Notes: generated by a model not told the origin, from the sequence alone. Shown: positions 1-7,691, counted from the stretch's first letter. The stretch: 29,997 nt of DNA from an uncultured Propionibacteriaceae bacterium (GCA_936924635.1 CAKZHP010000011.1:1-29997); one strand, 5' to 3'. Numbers and translations: made by a program.

Positions 1-300
1 CTTCGCTGCGGCCGCCGGACAGGTAACCGTCCACCACCCGTCCGACCACACGCGCCAGCACGATGACGAAGGTGTTCAGCACGCCCTGCAGCAGCGCCAT
101 CGTCACCATGTCGCCATTGGCCACATGACTGACTTCGTGTCCCAGCACCGCCTCCACCTCGTCGCGGTGCATGGCGCGCAACAGCCCGGTCGACACGGCC
201 ACCAGCGCGTTGTTGCGGTTGGCGCCGGTGGCGAAGGCGTTGATCTCCGGCGCGTCGTACACCGCCACCTCGGGCATGCCGATGCCGGCCGCCTGCGCGG
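1..300 (-). other. htpX: HtpX (M48 zinc metalloprotease) segment, probably of gammaproteobacterial origin
   Basis: This is the distal part of the chimeric ORF. It carries the zinc-binding HEXXH motif as HEVSH (residues 135-139 of the ORF). It also has the following ANGDMVTMALLQGVLNTFVI stretch, which begins an HtpX membrane segment, and then a glycine-rich GYLSGGRSE loop. HtpX degrades misfolded inner-membrane proteins. The N-terminal membrane segments of HtpX are absent, replaced by RuvC. The C-terminal half, including the third zinc ligand, lies outside the window. Codons such as GAA, CAT, AGT, AAT, GGA and TTG occur here but are rare in neighbouring genes. The wording AAGIGMPEVAVYD is what I remember from Xanthomonadaceae-type HtpX. 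Foreign origin is an inference. Confidence 0.8.
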
Positions 301-541
301 TGCCCATCACGCTGGTCACGTTGTGCTGCGCGAAGACGCGCTCCACCGCCAGGGCGTCGGGCCGGTGGCGGGTGACCCACGCCTCCAGGCCCTCCTCGAT
401 CTGCAGCAGGCGGCGGGCGATGTCGAGCTGCGGCGGCGTACGGACGACACCGGCCTCCACCAGCTCGGCGCGGCCCGGCGACCCGGTCACCACGCCCACC
501 CCGCACCGCGTCAGCCCAGGATCGACCCCCAGCACCAGCAT
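1..541 (-). CDS. ruvC: RuvC N-terminal part fused in frame to an HtpX fragment (chimeric ORF, runs off the window)
   Basis: The ORF starts at ATG 541 and stays open for 180 codons to the window edge. Residues 1 to about 85 are the start of the Holliday-junction resolvase RuvC: a VDPGLTRCGVGVV strand with catalytic Asp7, the AVERVF motif with Glu67, and the QHN..VMGTAQA segment. From about residue 83 it is no longer RuvC. GMPEVAVYD, NAFATGANRNN and HEVSHVANGDMVT are HtpX, an M48 membrane metalloprotease. The RuvC half therefore lacks its two C-terminal catalytic aspartates and cannot be an active resolvase. It lies 72 bases downstream of yebC, the usual actinobacterial place for ruvC, where ruvA and ruvB would normally follow. 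Reading the frame codon by codon shows no stop or shift at the junction. An assembly chimera is the likeliest explanation. Confidence 0.85.
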   Translation of the reverse strand, partial: MLVLGVDPGLTRCGVGVVTGSPGRAELVEAGVVRTPPQLDIARRLLQIEEGLEAWVTRHRPDALAVERVFAQHNVTSVMGTAQAAGIGMPEVAVYDAPEINAFATGANRNNALVAVSTGLLRAMHRDEVEAVLGHEVSHVANGDMVTMALLQGVLNTFVIVLARVVGRVVDGYLSGGRSE

Positions 542-613
542 CGCGCCCCTTTCCGTACAGGTGTTCGAGACCCTAGCGGTCGAGGCGGCGCGGCCCGGGG
601 AGAAACGCCGGGG

Positions 614-1384
614 TCACTCGTCGTCGAGCTGGGCCTCGACCTCAGGGGCGAACGCGTCGTTGGAGTAGACGTTCTGCACGTCGTCCAGGTCCTCCAGCGC
701 ATCGAGCAGCTTCACGAGCTTGCGTGCGGGATCGATGTCGTCGATGGCCTGCTCGAAGGACGGGACGAACGCCACCTCTGCGGACTCGTAGTCGAGCCCG
801 GCGCCCTGCACCGCGGTGCGGACGGCCACCAGGTTGTTGGGGTCGGCGGTGATGGTGAACCCCTCGCCCTGGTCGGCGATGTCCTCGGGCTCGGCGTCGA
901 GCGTGGCCTCGAGCAGGTCGTCCTCGCTGACCTCCTTGCCGCCCTGCTTCTTGGCCAGCTCGATGACGCCCTTGCGGGAGAACAGCCGCTGCACCGAGCC
1001 GACGTCGGCCATGGTGCCGCCGTTGCGGGTGACCGCGACGCGGACGTCGCTGGCCGAGCGGTTCCGGTTGTCGGTCAGGCACTCGATGAGCACCGCGACG
1101 CCGGCCGGGCCGTACGCCTCGTACATGATCGTCTGGTAGTCGGCGCCGCCGGCCTCCGCGCCGGAGCCACGCTTGACCGCGCGCTCGATGTTGTCGAGCG
1201 GCACCGACGTCTTACGGGCCTTCTGGATGGCGTCGTACAGGGTGGGGTTGCCGGCCGGGTCGCCACCACCGGTACGGGCCGCGACCTCGATGTTCTTGAT
1301 GAGCTTCGCGAACAGCTTGCCGCGCTTGGCGTCGATGACCGCCTTCTTGTGCTTCGTCGTCGCCCACTTGGAGTGACCGCTCAT
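614..1384 (-). CDS. yebC: YebC/PmpR family protein
   Basis: A full-length 256-residue protein of the YebC/TACO1/PmpR family. Members have been described as transcriptional regulators and, more recently, as factors that help ribosomes through proline stretches. The N-terminus MSGHSKWATTKHKKAVIDAK is the family signature. GRGS-like KRGSGAEAGGADYQTIMYEAYGP and the TDNRNR stretch (about 105-110) follow. The acidic C-terminus ends in EVEAQLDDE. The ATG is preceded by a good ribosome-binding site (GGGAGG). It sits just upstream of ruvC, the classical yebC-ruvC order. The 146-base gap before it suggests its own promoter. TAGAGT, on the minus strand at 1427-1432, is a possible -10 box, but I see no convincing -35. 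Confidence 0.96.
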   Translation of the reverse strand: MSGHSKWATTKHKKAVIDAKRGKLFAKLIKNIEVAARTGGGDPAGNPTLYDAIQKARKTSVPLDNIERAVKRGSGAEAGGADYQTIMYEAYGPAGVAVLIECLTDNRNRSASDVRVAVTRNGGTMADVGSVQRLFSRKGVIELAKKQGGKEVSEDDLLEATLDAEPEDIADQGEGFTITADPNNLVAVRTAVQGAGLDYESAEVAFVPSFEQAIDDIDPARKLVKLLDALEDLDDVQNVYSNDAFAPEVEAQLDDE

Positions 1385-1530
1385 GGGTCCTCCCTTCCCT
1401 CGTCAACCGTGCCTGGACCGGGGGACACTCTAGCCCGGCTACGCCACTCGCCTAGCGGGTGACGCCTGATGACGCCGCCGTCTTAAGCGTCTCGACCAGC
1501 TGCCTTTGCTCAACCCGGCCTCGCCTGCGG

Positions 1531-2337
1531 TCAGCGCCAGATCTGGCGGCGGGACCGGCCGGCGTTGCGGGTCGGGTCCGTACGCTCCCACTGCCGGCGC
1601 CACGACGGCATCGGCCTGACCAGGGGCGACTCCACGGCGCCGGTGGCGACCTGCCACCAGGTGGCGTCATCCTCGGCGATCAGGTCACCCACCCGCTCCT
1701 GTGCCACCTGTGCGGCGGCTGAGGCGTCGGTGCCGGTCACCGGGTCGGCGTAGCGCACGAGCACCTCGTCGATGCGCTTGGGCCGGGGCGTACGGGACTC
1801 GTCGTCGGCCGGCAGGCCGGAGGTGAGCCGGCGCACCACCATGGGCAGCAGCGGCACGCCTGCGCGGGTGGCGAGAGCGGCAGCCGCCTGGACGACCTCG
1901 TCGGCGCCTGCCGAGGCGAAGTCGGTGGCGAACAGCAACGACCTGCCCGTCGGCAGCGAGCCGGGTGCCTTGCCGGTGACGGCGCGCCAGTGCTTGGGCA
2001 CCGACTCCAGCAGCACCGCCAGGTCGGCAGGCGTCTCGACATGGGCCACGGCGACTCGCTGCTCCGAGCTCGGGGTGAGCCCGGTGACCTCGACACGTGC
2101 CCAGCGCAGCAGGCCGACGAACGGGTCACGCAGCCGCTGCCGGATGCCGCCAGGGCGCTCCCCCAGCTGCTCGGGCGCCAGGCGCAGCAACGACACCGGG
2201 CGGTGCGAGCCACGACCCCAGCGCCAGTAGCGGCCGACCTGACGGAGATCGGCACCGAAGCCGCCGAACGGGTTGTGGAGCAGCCGGTCGCTGCTCGTGG
2301 ACGGGCGCTCCGCCCACGAGGCGAGCTCCCGGGTCAT
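1531..2337 (-). CDS. degenerate PlsC-like (LPLAT) acyltransferase-fold protein
   Basis: 268 residues. The middle (about 125-190) resembles the core of 1-acylglycerol-3-phosphate acyltransferases: GRSLLF, then an alpha-helical stretch, then LATRAGVPLLPMVVR, which matches the family's 'LA..AGVPVVPVAIR' strand. The hallmark HX4D and FPEGTR motifs are not there; the second reads FATDFAS. It may bind an acyl or phosphoacyl ligand without normal catalysis, or the similarity may be only structural. Its ATG overlaps the stop of the LarA-like gene (ATGA), so the two are translationally coupled. It is the last gene of the his/lipid run. HAD-IB phosphatase and PlsC domains are fused in some actinobacterial proteins, which supports a lipid role beside the HAD-containing gene here. 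The family call is tentative; a real gene is near certain. Confidence 0.55.
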   Translation of the reverse strand: MTRELASWAERPSTSSDRLLHNPFGGFGADLRQVGRYWRWGRGSHRPVSLLRLAPEQLGERPGGIRQRLRDPFVGLLRWARVEVTGLTPSSEQRVAVAHVETPADLAVLLESVPKHWRAVTGKAPGSLPTGRSLLFATDFASAGADEVVQAAAALATRAGVPLLPMVVRRLTSGLPADDESRTPRPKRIDEVLVRYADPVTGTDASAAAQVAQERVGDLIAEDDATWWQVATGAVESPLVRPMPSWRRQWERTDPTRNAGRSRRQIWR

Positions 2338-3845
2338 CCGGTCACCACCTGCACGCCCACCCCGTCACGCACGTACGTCACCGCGGGCCGGCGGCCCAGC
2401 CGCGAGGAGGTGATCTCCAGAGCGTCCGCGTACGTGGTCGCGGCGCGGAACCCCATCACCTCGGCGGTGTGGCGCTTGCCGCCGACGAAGACGATGTCGG
2501 GGCAGGCGGCGATGGCCGGTTGCATGTCGTACCACTGGTGGAAGGCGAGCAACGGGTGGAAGGCGTTGCGCTGCCGGTAGAGCTCCAGGTACCAGGGGTC
2601 GTTCACGTACCGGTCCTGGAACTGGGCCCGGATCTCGGCCGGGTCCACCGTGCGCGGGAGCACCTCCGCCACGAAGTCGGCCGCGGCGCTGTGGTGGCGC
2701 GTGGAGAACCGGTCGCCGAGCCGGTCGAACGCGACGATCGCACCGCCCTCGCGAACCACCGGCTGGCTGCCACCCAGCCCGTAGCAGTGGTGGAGCACCC
2801 ACCACGCGGCCCCCAGCGGGGAGCCGTCGGCGTCGGGAGCCGCCGGGTGCACCGCCGGGACGCCCGCGACCAGCACGTCGGCCACGCCGGGCACGGTCAC
2901 GGCCTGCGCCTCCCGGAGCTGTTCCTGCGCGAGCTCGCGCACCTGCGCCACGTCGCCGCAGTGGACGCCGAGAATCGGGTAGTCGGCCGTACGCCCGCCG
3001 TACAGGACCCGCGCCGCCTGCACCGGGGCGGTGGCGAGCGCGCGCCGCGTCGCCAGGAACGCGGCCTGGTCCTTGACGCCCCACTCCCACTCCCGGGAGG
3101 CCAGGAACCGCAGCGGCCCGGTGTAGGCAGGCGTGCCGAGCACGGCGGCGAGCGAGACCATCCGTACGCTGCCCGCGACCGCCGCCTCGACGTCGGCGGC
3201 GTGCGTGCGGGCGATGTCGATGGTGGCCGCCGACCCCAGGCCCGACACCACCTCGCCCCACCCCGCGCGCTCACGGCCCGTGACCAAGCCAACGAGCACC
3301 ACCAGGTCGGACTCGGCGACCCGCCTGTTGATCCGCACCTGCTCGCCCTCGACCTCGCCCACGGTCTTCAGCGCGGCGTCGTCGGACGCGTCGTGGCTGG
3401 TCAGACGCGGGTCGTCGGCGAAGCTGCGGCTCACCCGCTCGCCGAGGATGCGCCGCAGGTCGTCGTCAGTGAGCCGGCGCCGGATGCCGCACGCCGCGAC
3501 CAGCGCGACGTCGTCGACCCCGGCCTTGGCGGCGAGCTCCAGCACCTGCTCCACCATGACCCGGCGCACGTCGTCGGCGGCCCACGGGGTGGGCACCGTG
3601 GCGTCGGAGAACGCGATGGTGAGCCGCATGCCGGGGCGCAGCACGGCCGCCAGCGGCTCGGCCCCCGTCGGGCCGGCCAGGGCGGCCGCGGTCATCTCGA
3701 CCGCGTTGCCCCAGCGCTGACCGTCGCTGGGGTAGACGACCTGGGTCCCCAGCGGGAACTTCTCCAGCCGGACGCCGGCGGACGACCGCACCAGCAGGGG
3801 CGGGGTGCGCTCGTCGACCTCGAGAGCGAAACCTGGACGTGACAC
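2334..3845 (-). CDS. divergent LarA-like (DUF2088) protein
   Basis: 503 residues, starting at GTG with a GAGGAG ribosome-binding site 17 bases after the upstream gene. The N-terminal half resembles the lactate racemase LarA/DUF2088 fold: IAFSDATVPTP at 77-87 (LarA has a D-x-TRP motif), AACGIRRRLTDDDL at 117-130 (LarA ATG..RPTTEEE) and GLVTGRERAGWGEVVSGLG at 186-204 (LarA G....AGYSGGRK..PG). By hand alignment the Arg of D-x-T-R-P is Val, and the Lys that holds the nickel-pincer nucleotide in LarA has no counterpart. No larB, larC or larE is in the window. It is therefore probably not a standard nickel racemase. The C-terminal half (about 320-500) has conserved-looking GLGGSQP and HQWYD motifs but no function I recognise. 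It is coupled to the acyltransferase-like gene downstream. Confidence 0.65.
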   Translation of the reverse strand: MSRPGFALEVDERTPPLLVRSSAGVRLEKFPLGTQVVYPSDGQRWGNAVEMTAAALAGPTGAEPLAAVLRPGMRLTIAFSDATVPTPWAADDVRRVMVEQVLELAAKAGVDDVALVAACGIRRRLTDDDLRRILGERVSRSFADDPRLTSHDASDDAALKTVGEVEGEQVRINRRVAESDLVVLVGLVTGRERAGWGEVVSGLGSAATIDIARTHAADVEAAVAGSVRMVSLAAVLGTPAYTGPLRFLASREWEWGVKDQAAFLATRRALATAPVQAARVLYGGRTADYPILGVHCGDVAQVRELAQEQLREAQAVTVPGVADVLVAGVPAVHPAAPDADGSPLGAAWWVLHHCYGLGGSQPVVREGGAIVAFDRLGDRFSTRHHSAAADFVAEVLPRTVDPAEIRAQFQDRYVNDPWYLELYRQRNAFHPLLAFHQWYDMQPAIAACPDIVFVGGKRHTAEVMGFRAATTYADALEITSSRLGRRPAVTYVRDGVGVQVVTG

Positions 3846-3862
3846 GGGTGCTCCTCAGGTGC

Positions 3863-6211
3863 CTAGGAAGGAAGGATCCAGCGGGGGGCGGGAGACCTCG
3901 CCGACCAGTCGACGCTCGACCAGCCACTGGCCTTGGCGGCCCGTTGGAGGCCGAGGTCGGGGCTGACGGCGACCGGGTAGCCGACGGCCTGCAGCATGGG
4001 CAGGTCGACGTGGCTGTCGGCGTAGGCGAAGCTCTGCTGCAGGTCGATGCCGTGCAGCGTGGCGTAGTGGCGCAGCCAGGCCGGCCGCGACTCACCGACC
4101 ATCGGCGGGCCGGTGAGGAAGCCGGTGCAGACACCGTTCTCGTCGGTTGCCAGCTCGGCGGCCACGATGACGTCGAACAACGGCTCCAACGGGCGCGTCA
4201 GCGGCCGGATCACGCCGGTGATCAAGATGGTGGTGTGGCCGGCGTCGCGGTGCTCCCGCACCCGCCGGATGGCGTCGGGCGACATCCGGTCGAGCATGTG
4301 GGGGGCCATGGTGCGGTCGATGAACGCCTCCAGCGAGGCGAGGTCCGCGCCCTTGTAGCGGCGGTAGACCGAGCGCAGGAAGGTGCCCCGGTCGCGCCGC
4401 TCCGCGGTCAGGTAGCCGGGCAGCTGGCTGATCACGCCGGCCACCTCCCGCACCCGGCCGCCGGCCGACAGCTCGGGCAACCGGGCCCACAGGTAGGTCT
4501 CCAGCACGTTCGTCGACAGCACGGTGCCGTCGAGGTCGAACGCGGCCAGGACGTCCGGCCTGGGGGCGCCCTCGGCGAGCGGCGTGAGCGTACGGAAGGT
4601 GGCCGACCGCTCCCCGCGGCGCTTGCGGGCCGCCTCCAGCCGCTTCACGGGGTCGGTGATGGCAGGGATGTGCACGTCCTGCAGGTAGTGGCGCCAGTCG
4701 AACGACGCCGTGTCGAAGGCCCAGGTCTCCTGGTCCTCTGGTCGCAGCGAGTGGCTGAGCGCCCGGGCGCGGTCGTCGACGAAGTGCAGCTCCGACTGCA
4801 GGTACTCCGAGTAGAGCGAGAGGTACTTGCGCAGGAACGTGAGCTGCGAGCCGCCCTTGTCGAGCTGGGTGGCGAGGCGGCGGGTCCGGGCACCGCGAGG
4901 AACGTACGAGAGTGCCCGCTCAGCGAACCGGTGCAGCACCTCCGACGTCTGCAGCAGGCGCTCCACCGGCTCCGCCCCCGGGAACTCCCAGACGGCCAGC
5001 TTGCTGGCGTTCTGCCCCTCGGCGTACGGGCGCTTCTCGAAGTACTCGTGGACCTGCTCGAAGATGCCGCGGAAGGTGAGGGGGTTCTTGTGGCCGGAGC
5101 TGGAGTGGTAGAACTCCGGGACGCCGACCTCGGGCTGCGTCGCGCAGGCCACCAGGATCGCGTTCACGACCATGTCGCACGGCACGATGTCGATCACCGC
5201 GTCGGGCGAGGCCGGGAACTCGGGGAGGTTGCCGCGGCCGTACGCCAGGATGATCGGGTCGGCCATCTTGAAGCCCTCGATCCACCCCGGGTGGGGGTAG
5301 GTGAGGCTGGACTCCACGATGGCGGGGCGGACGATCGAGACCCGGATGTCCTTGCCCATGTCGGCGACGACCCGCTCGCCCATCGCCTTGGCGAAGGTGT
5401 AGACGTCGGTCCAGCCCAGCGAGCGGGCGCGCTCGGTGCCCGCGGCGACCAGCTGCTGGGTCACCCACTCCTTGCGGCGCCGCTCGGTGTCCTCGGCGGT
5501 GGTGAGGAAGCCTGCCTGCCGGTGCAGCCGCTCGGCCTCCTTGCGCAGCTTCGTGAGCTGCTTGGCCGTCCGCGACTCCGCCTCCAGGTGGTCCTTCATG
5601 GCGAGCGCCGCGGCCGTCTCGGCATTGTAGTCGATGTCGTGCTGGTGCGGCGCCTCCGGGATGGCACCACGGCGGCGGCCCGCGGTGAACGCCGTGGAGA
5701 CGTGCACGTAGTGCGGGATGCGCCTCAGGCTGCCGTGGTCGTCGGTGACCGACTCCAGGAACCTCCCCAGCAGCGCCTTGGTGCCGATGACGTTGGTCAT
5801 GAACGCCTGGTCGATGGGCGGGTCGAACGAGACGTCGCCCGCGCAGTGCAGCAGCACGTCGATGTCGTCGGGCAGCGTGGGCACGTTGGGCAGGTCGCCC
5901 TCGATGACCTCGACGCGCTGGTCGACCAGCTCGGCGGCGCTGCCGGCCTGGGCGCGGAGGTCGGCGAAGATCTTCTTGCCCACCAGGGAGACCATGCGGT
6001 CGCGCGCGCTGACCGAGCCCTTGCGGCGCACCAGCACGCCGACCTTGGTCAGGGGGCACTCGGTGAGCACCTTCCACAGGATCTGCTCTCCGATGAACCC
6101 GGTGACACCGGTCATCACGATCTTCTTGCCGGCCAGCAGGTCGGCCATCCGGCCCTCGATCGGCGGCGGCGGGCGCAGCTGGCCCTCGCCCTGCGTCGTC
6201 ACGGCGGTCAT
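3863..6211 (-). CDS. fatty acyl-CoA reductase-like SDR fused to HAD-IB phosphatase
   Basis: 782 residues in two domains. Residues about 28-400 form an extended SDR of the fatty acyl-CoA reductase (NAD_binding_4) type: nucleotide-binding TGVTGFIG at 34-41, catalytic Tyr271 and Lys275 in VYTFAKAMGE, and VSIVRPAIVESSLTYPHPGW at 291-310, which matches the FAR 'IVRPSIV...EP.PGW' signature. Residues about 555-760 are a HAD-IB phosphatase: DLDGT at 559-563, ITG at 664-666 and the D732SHVD736 metal motif. FARs reduce acyl-CoA to fatty aldehyde or alcohol using NAD(P)H; HAD-IB enzymes remove phosphate from small substrates. The ATG overlaps the hisA stop (ATGA). An inner start at Met22 is possible. 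Role in the cell: lipid metabolism, inferred from domains only. Confidence 0.85.
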   Translation of the reverse strand: MTAVTTQGEGQLRPPPPIEGRMADLLAGKKIVMTGVTGFIGEQILWKVLTECPLTKVGVLVRRKGSVSARDRMVSLVGKKIFADLRAQAGSAAELVDQRVEVIEGDLPNVPTLPDDIDVLLHCAGDVSFDPPIDQAFMTNVIGTKALLGRFLESVTDDHGSLRRIPHYVHVSTAFTAGRRRGAIPEAPHQHDIDYNAETAAALAMKDHLEAESRTAKQLTKLRKEAERLHRQAGFLTTAEDTERRRKEWVTQQLVAAGTERARSLGWTDVYTFAKAMGERVVADMGKDIRVSIVRPAIVESSLTYPHPGWIEGFKMADPIILAYGRGNLPEFPASPDAVIDIVPCDMVVNAILVACATQPEVGVPEFYHSSSGHKNPLTFRGIFEQVHEYFEKRPYAEGQNASKLAVWEFPGAEPVERLLQTSEVLHRFAERALSYVPRGARTRRLATQLDKGGSQLTFLRKYLSLYSEYLQSELHFVDDRARALSHSLRPEDQETWAFDTASFDWRHYLQDVHIPAITDPVKRLEAARKRRGERSATFRTLTPLAEGAPRPDVLAAFDLDGTVLSTNVLETYLWARLPELSAGGRVREVAGVISQLPGYLTAERRDRGTFLRSVYRRYKGADLASLEAFIDRTMAPHMLDRMSPDAIRRVREHRDAGHTTILITGVIRPLTRPLEPLFDVIVAAELATDENGVCTGFLTGPPMVGESRPAWLRHYATLHGIDLQQSFAYADSHVDLPMLQAVGYPVAVSPDLGLQRAAKASGWSSVDWSARSPAPRWILPS

Positions 6212-6951
6212 CGGCTGGCCTCCACGGGGGTACGGGTCACGGCGAGCGCCTCGGGGAGGGTGAACGCACCCACGTAGAGGGCGGTCCCCACGATCGCCCC
6301 CTCCACGCCCTGGTTCACCATGCCGCTCAGCGCCCGGAGGTCGTCGAGGGTGGAGATGCCGCCCGAGGCGACGACAGCGGCATCGGTGCGGGAGCAGACG
6401 TCAGCGAGCAGGCCCAGGTTGGGGCCGGTGAGCATGCCGTCGGAGGCCACATCGGTGACCACGAAGCGTGCGCAGCCGGCGGTGGAGAGACGGTCCAGGG
6501 TCTCGTGCAGGTCGCCCCCCTCGGTGGTCCAGCCGCGCGCCGCGAGGCGGGTGCCCTTGACGTCGAGGCCGATGGCGATGCGGTCACCGTGCTCGGCGAT
6601 GACACGTTCGCACCACTCGGGGTCCTCGAGCGCGGCCGTGCCGATGTTCACGCGGCGGCAGCCGGTGGCCAGGGCCCGCTCCAGGGAGGCGTCGTCGCGG
6701 ATGCCGCCGGAGAGCTCGACGTCGATGTCCAGGCTGCCGACGATCTCGGCGATCACCTCGGCGTTGGACCCGCGGCGGAAGGCCGCGTCCAGGTCGACCA
6801 GGTGGATCCACTCGGCACCGTCGTCCTGCCAGCGCTGAGCCGCGGCGCGCGGGTCGCCGAACACCTTCTCGCTACCGGCGACGCCTTGGACCAGCTGGAC
6901 GGCCTGACCGCCCTGCACGTCGACGGCGGGGAGCAGCACGAGAGGTTCCAC
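6208..6951 (-). CDS. hisA: HisA/PriA phosphoribosyl isomerase
   Basis: A TIM-barrel isomerase that converts ProFAR to PRFAR in histidine synthesis. In actinobacteria the PriA form also does the TrpF step. LLPAVDV carries the first catalytic Asp and FVVTDVASDGM the second. AARGWTTEGGDL has the Arg-x-Trp loop of PriA, and VELSGGIRDD and ASGGIS bind phosphate. The frame is open to GTG 6999, but GTG 6951 is preferred. It gives VEPLVLLPAVDV, the family's normal N-terminus, a 247-residue protein and a GGTAGGG ribosome-binding site. One oddity: the usual Arg of AVRLVQG is Gln here (AVQLVQG). hisH lies upstream across a gap containing a large inverted repeat. The reductase/HAD gene overlaps its stop codon. 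Confidence 0.95.
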   Translation of the reverse strand: MEPLVLLPAVDVQGGQAVQLVQGVAGSEKVFGDPRAAAQRWQDDGAEWIHLVDLDAAFRRGSNAEVIAEIVGSLDIDVELSGGIRDDASLERALATGCRRVNIGTAALEDPEWCERVIAEHGDRIAIGLDVKGTRLAARGWTTEGGDLHETLDRLSTAGCARFVVTDVASDGMLTGPNLGLLADVCSRTDAAVVASGGISTLDDLRALSGMVNQGVEGAIVGTALYVGAFTLPEALAVTRTPVEASR

Positions 6952-7009
6952 GGGCCAGACCCTACCGGAGAGCGTCGCTGCCTCAGGCCCAGCCGTCACA
7001 GGGATGAAC

Positions 7010-7047
7010 GCGGCAGTTTGGTTCCGACATCGGAACGAAGCTGCCGC
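7010..7047. repeat. 38-base inverted repeat between hisH and hisA
   Basis: Two 18-base arms, GCGGCAGTTTGGTTCCGA and TCGGAACGAAGCTGCCGC, are separated by only two bases. They pair at 16 of 18 positions, plus one G-U pair in the minus-strand transcript. The inner 16 bases, GTTCCGA-CA-TCGGAAC, are perfectly palindromic. No run of T follows on the minus strand, so it is not a textbook intrinsic terminator. It could be a regulator's operator, an RNA hairpin that tunes hisA and downstream expression, or a dispersed palindromic repeat. Confidence 0.8.
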
Positions 7048-7067
7048 CTTGATGGCGAGTCCTCGGT

Positions 7068-7691
7068 TTAGAGGGTGCGAGTCCAGTTGCGCAGCAGGCG
7101 CCCGCCCGCGGCTCCCGATTTTTCGGGGTGGAACTGGGTGGACCAGACCGGGCCCTGCTCGATGCCGGCGACGAAGGTACGGTCCTCGTGGCTGGTGGTC
7201 GTCACGAGCGACCCCTCGGGGGCGTCGGCCGGGCCCTGCGCTGCGTACGAGTGCACGAAGTAGAACCGCTCCTGCTCGACGCCGGCGAACATCGCCGAAC
7301 CCCCGGGGGTCTGCACGGTGTTCCAGCCCATGTGCGGCAGGCGTACGGCAGGCACCTGGGTGACAGCGCCCGGGTAGACGCCGCAGCCCGGCGTGACCTG
7401 GCCGTGCTCGTCGCCGGTGGCGAACAGCACCTGGTGGCCGACGCAGATGCCGAGCAGCGGACGCCCGGAGGCCACCCGCTCCCCCACGATCTCCACCCCG
7501 CCCACGGCGCGCAGCTGGGCCATGCAGGCGGCGAACGCGCCCACACCCGGCAGCACCAGGCCGTCGGCGGCCAGCGCCTGGTCACGGTCGGCGGTGAGCA
7601 CCACGTCGGCGCCGGCGGCCGTGAGGGCACGCGTCGCGGAGTGGAGGTTGCCCGAGCCGTAGTCGAGCACCACCACCCGCGGTGCGGTCAC
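7068..7691 (-). CDS. hisH: imidazole glycerol phosphate synthase, glutaminase subunit HisH
   Basis: 207 residues. HisH hydrolyses glutamine and passes ammonia to HisF for closure of the imidazole ring. The class I amidotransferase triad is visible: the nucleophilic Cys in GICVGHQ (about residue 82) and His-Pro-Glu in TQFHPEKSG near the C-terminus. LDYGSGNLHS at the start and LPGVGAF are family motifs. The GTG start overlaps the hisB stop (GTGA), so translation is coupled. Its partner hisF is not found in this window; in many actinobacteria it follows priA. Confidence 0.97.
   Translation of the reverse strand: MTAPRVVVLDYGSGNLHSATRALTAAGADVVLTADRDQALAADGLVLPGVGAFAACMAQLRAVGGVEIVGERVASGRPLLGICVGHQVLFATGDEHGQVTPGCGVYPGAVTQVPAVRLPHMGWNTVQTPGGSAMFAGVEQERFYFVHSYAAQGPADAPEGSLVTTTSHEDRTFVAGIEQGPVWSTQFHPEKSGAAGGRLLRNWTRTL

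Noticed and set aside
3839..6277. 812-codon plus-strand open frame opposite the reductase/HAD gene
   Set aside because: Antisense shadow; the minus-strand frame carries complete SDR and HAD motifs.
6952..6999. Longer HisA start at GTG 6999
   Set aside because: It adds 16 residues not found in the family and lacks a ribosome-binding site; kept only as an alternative.
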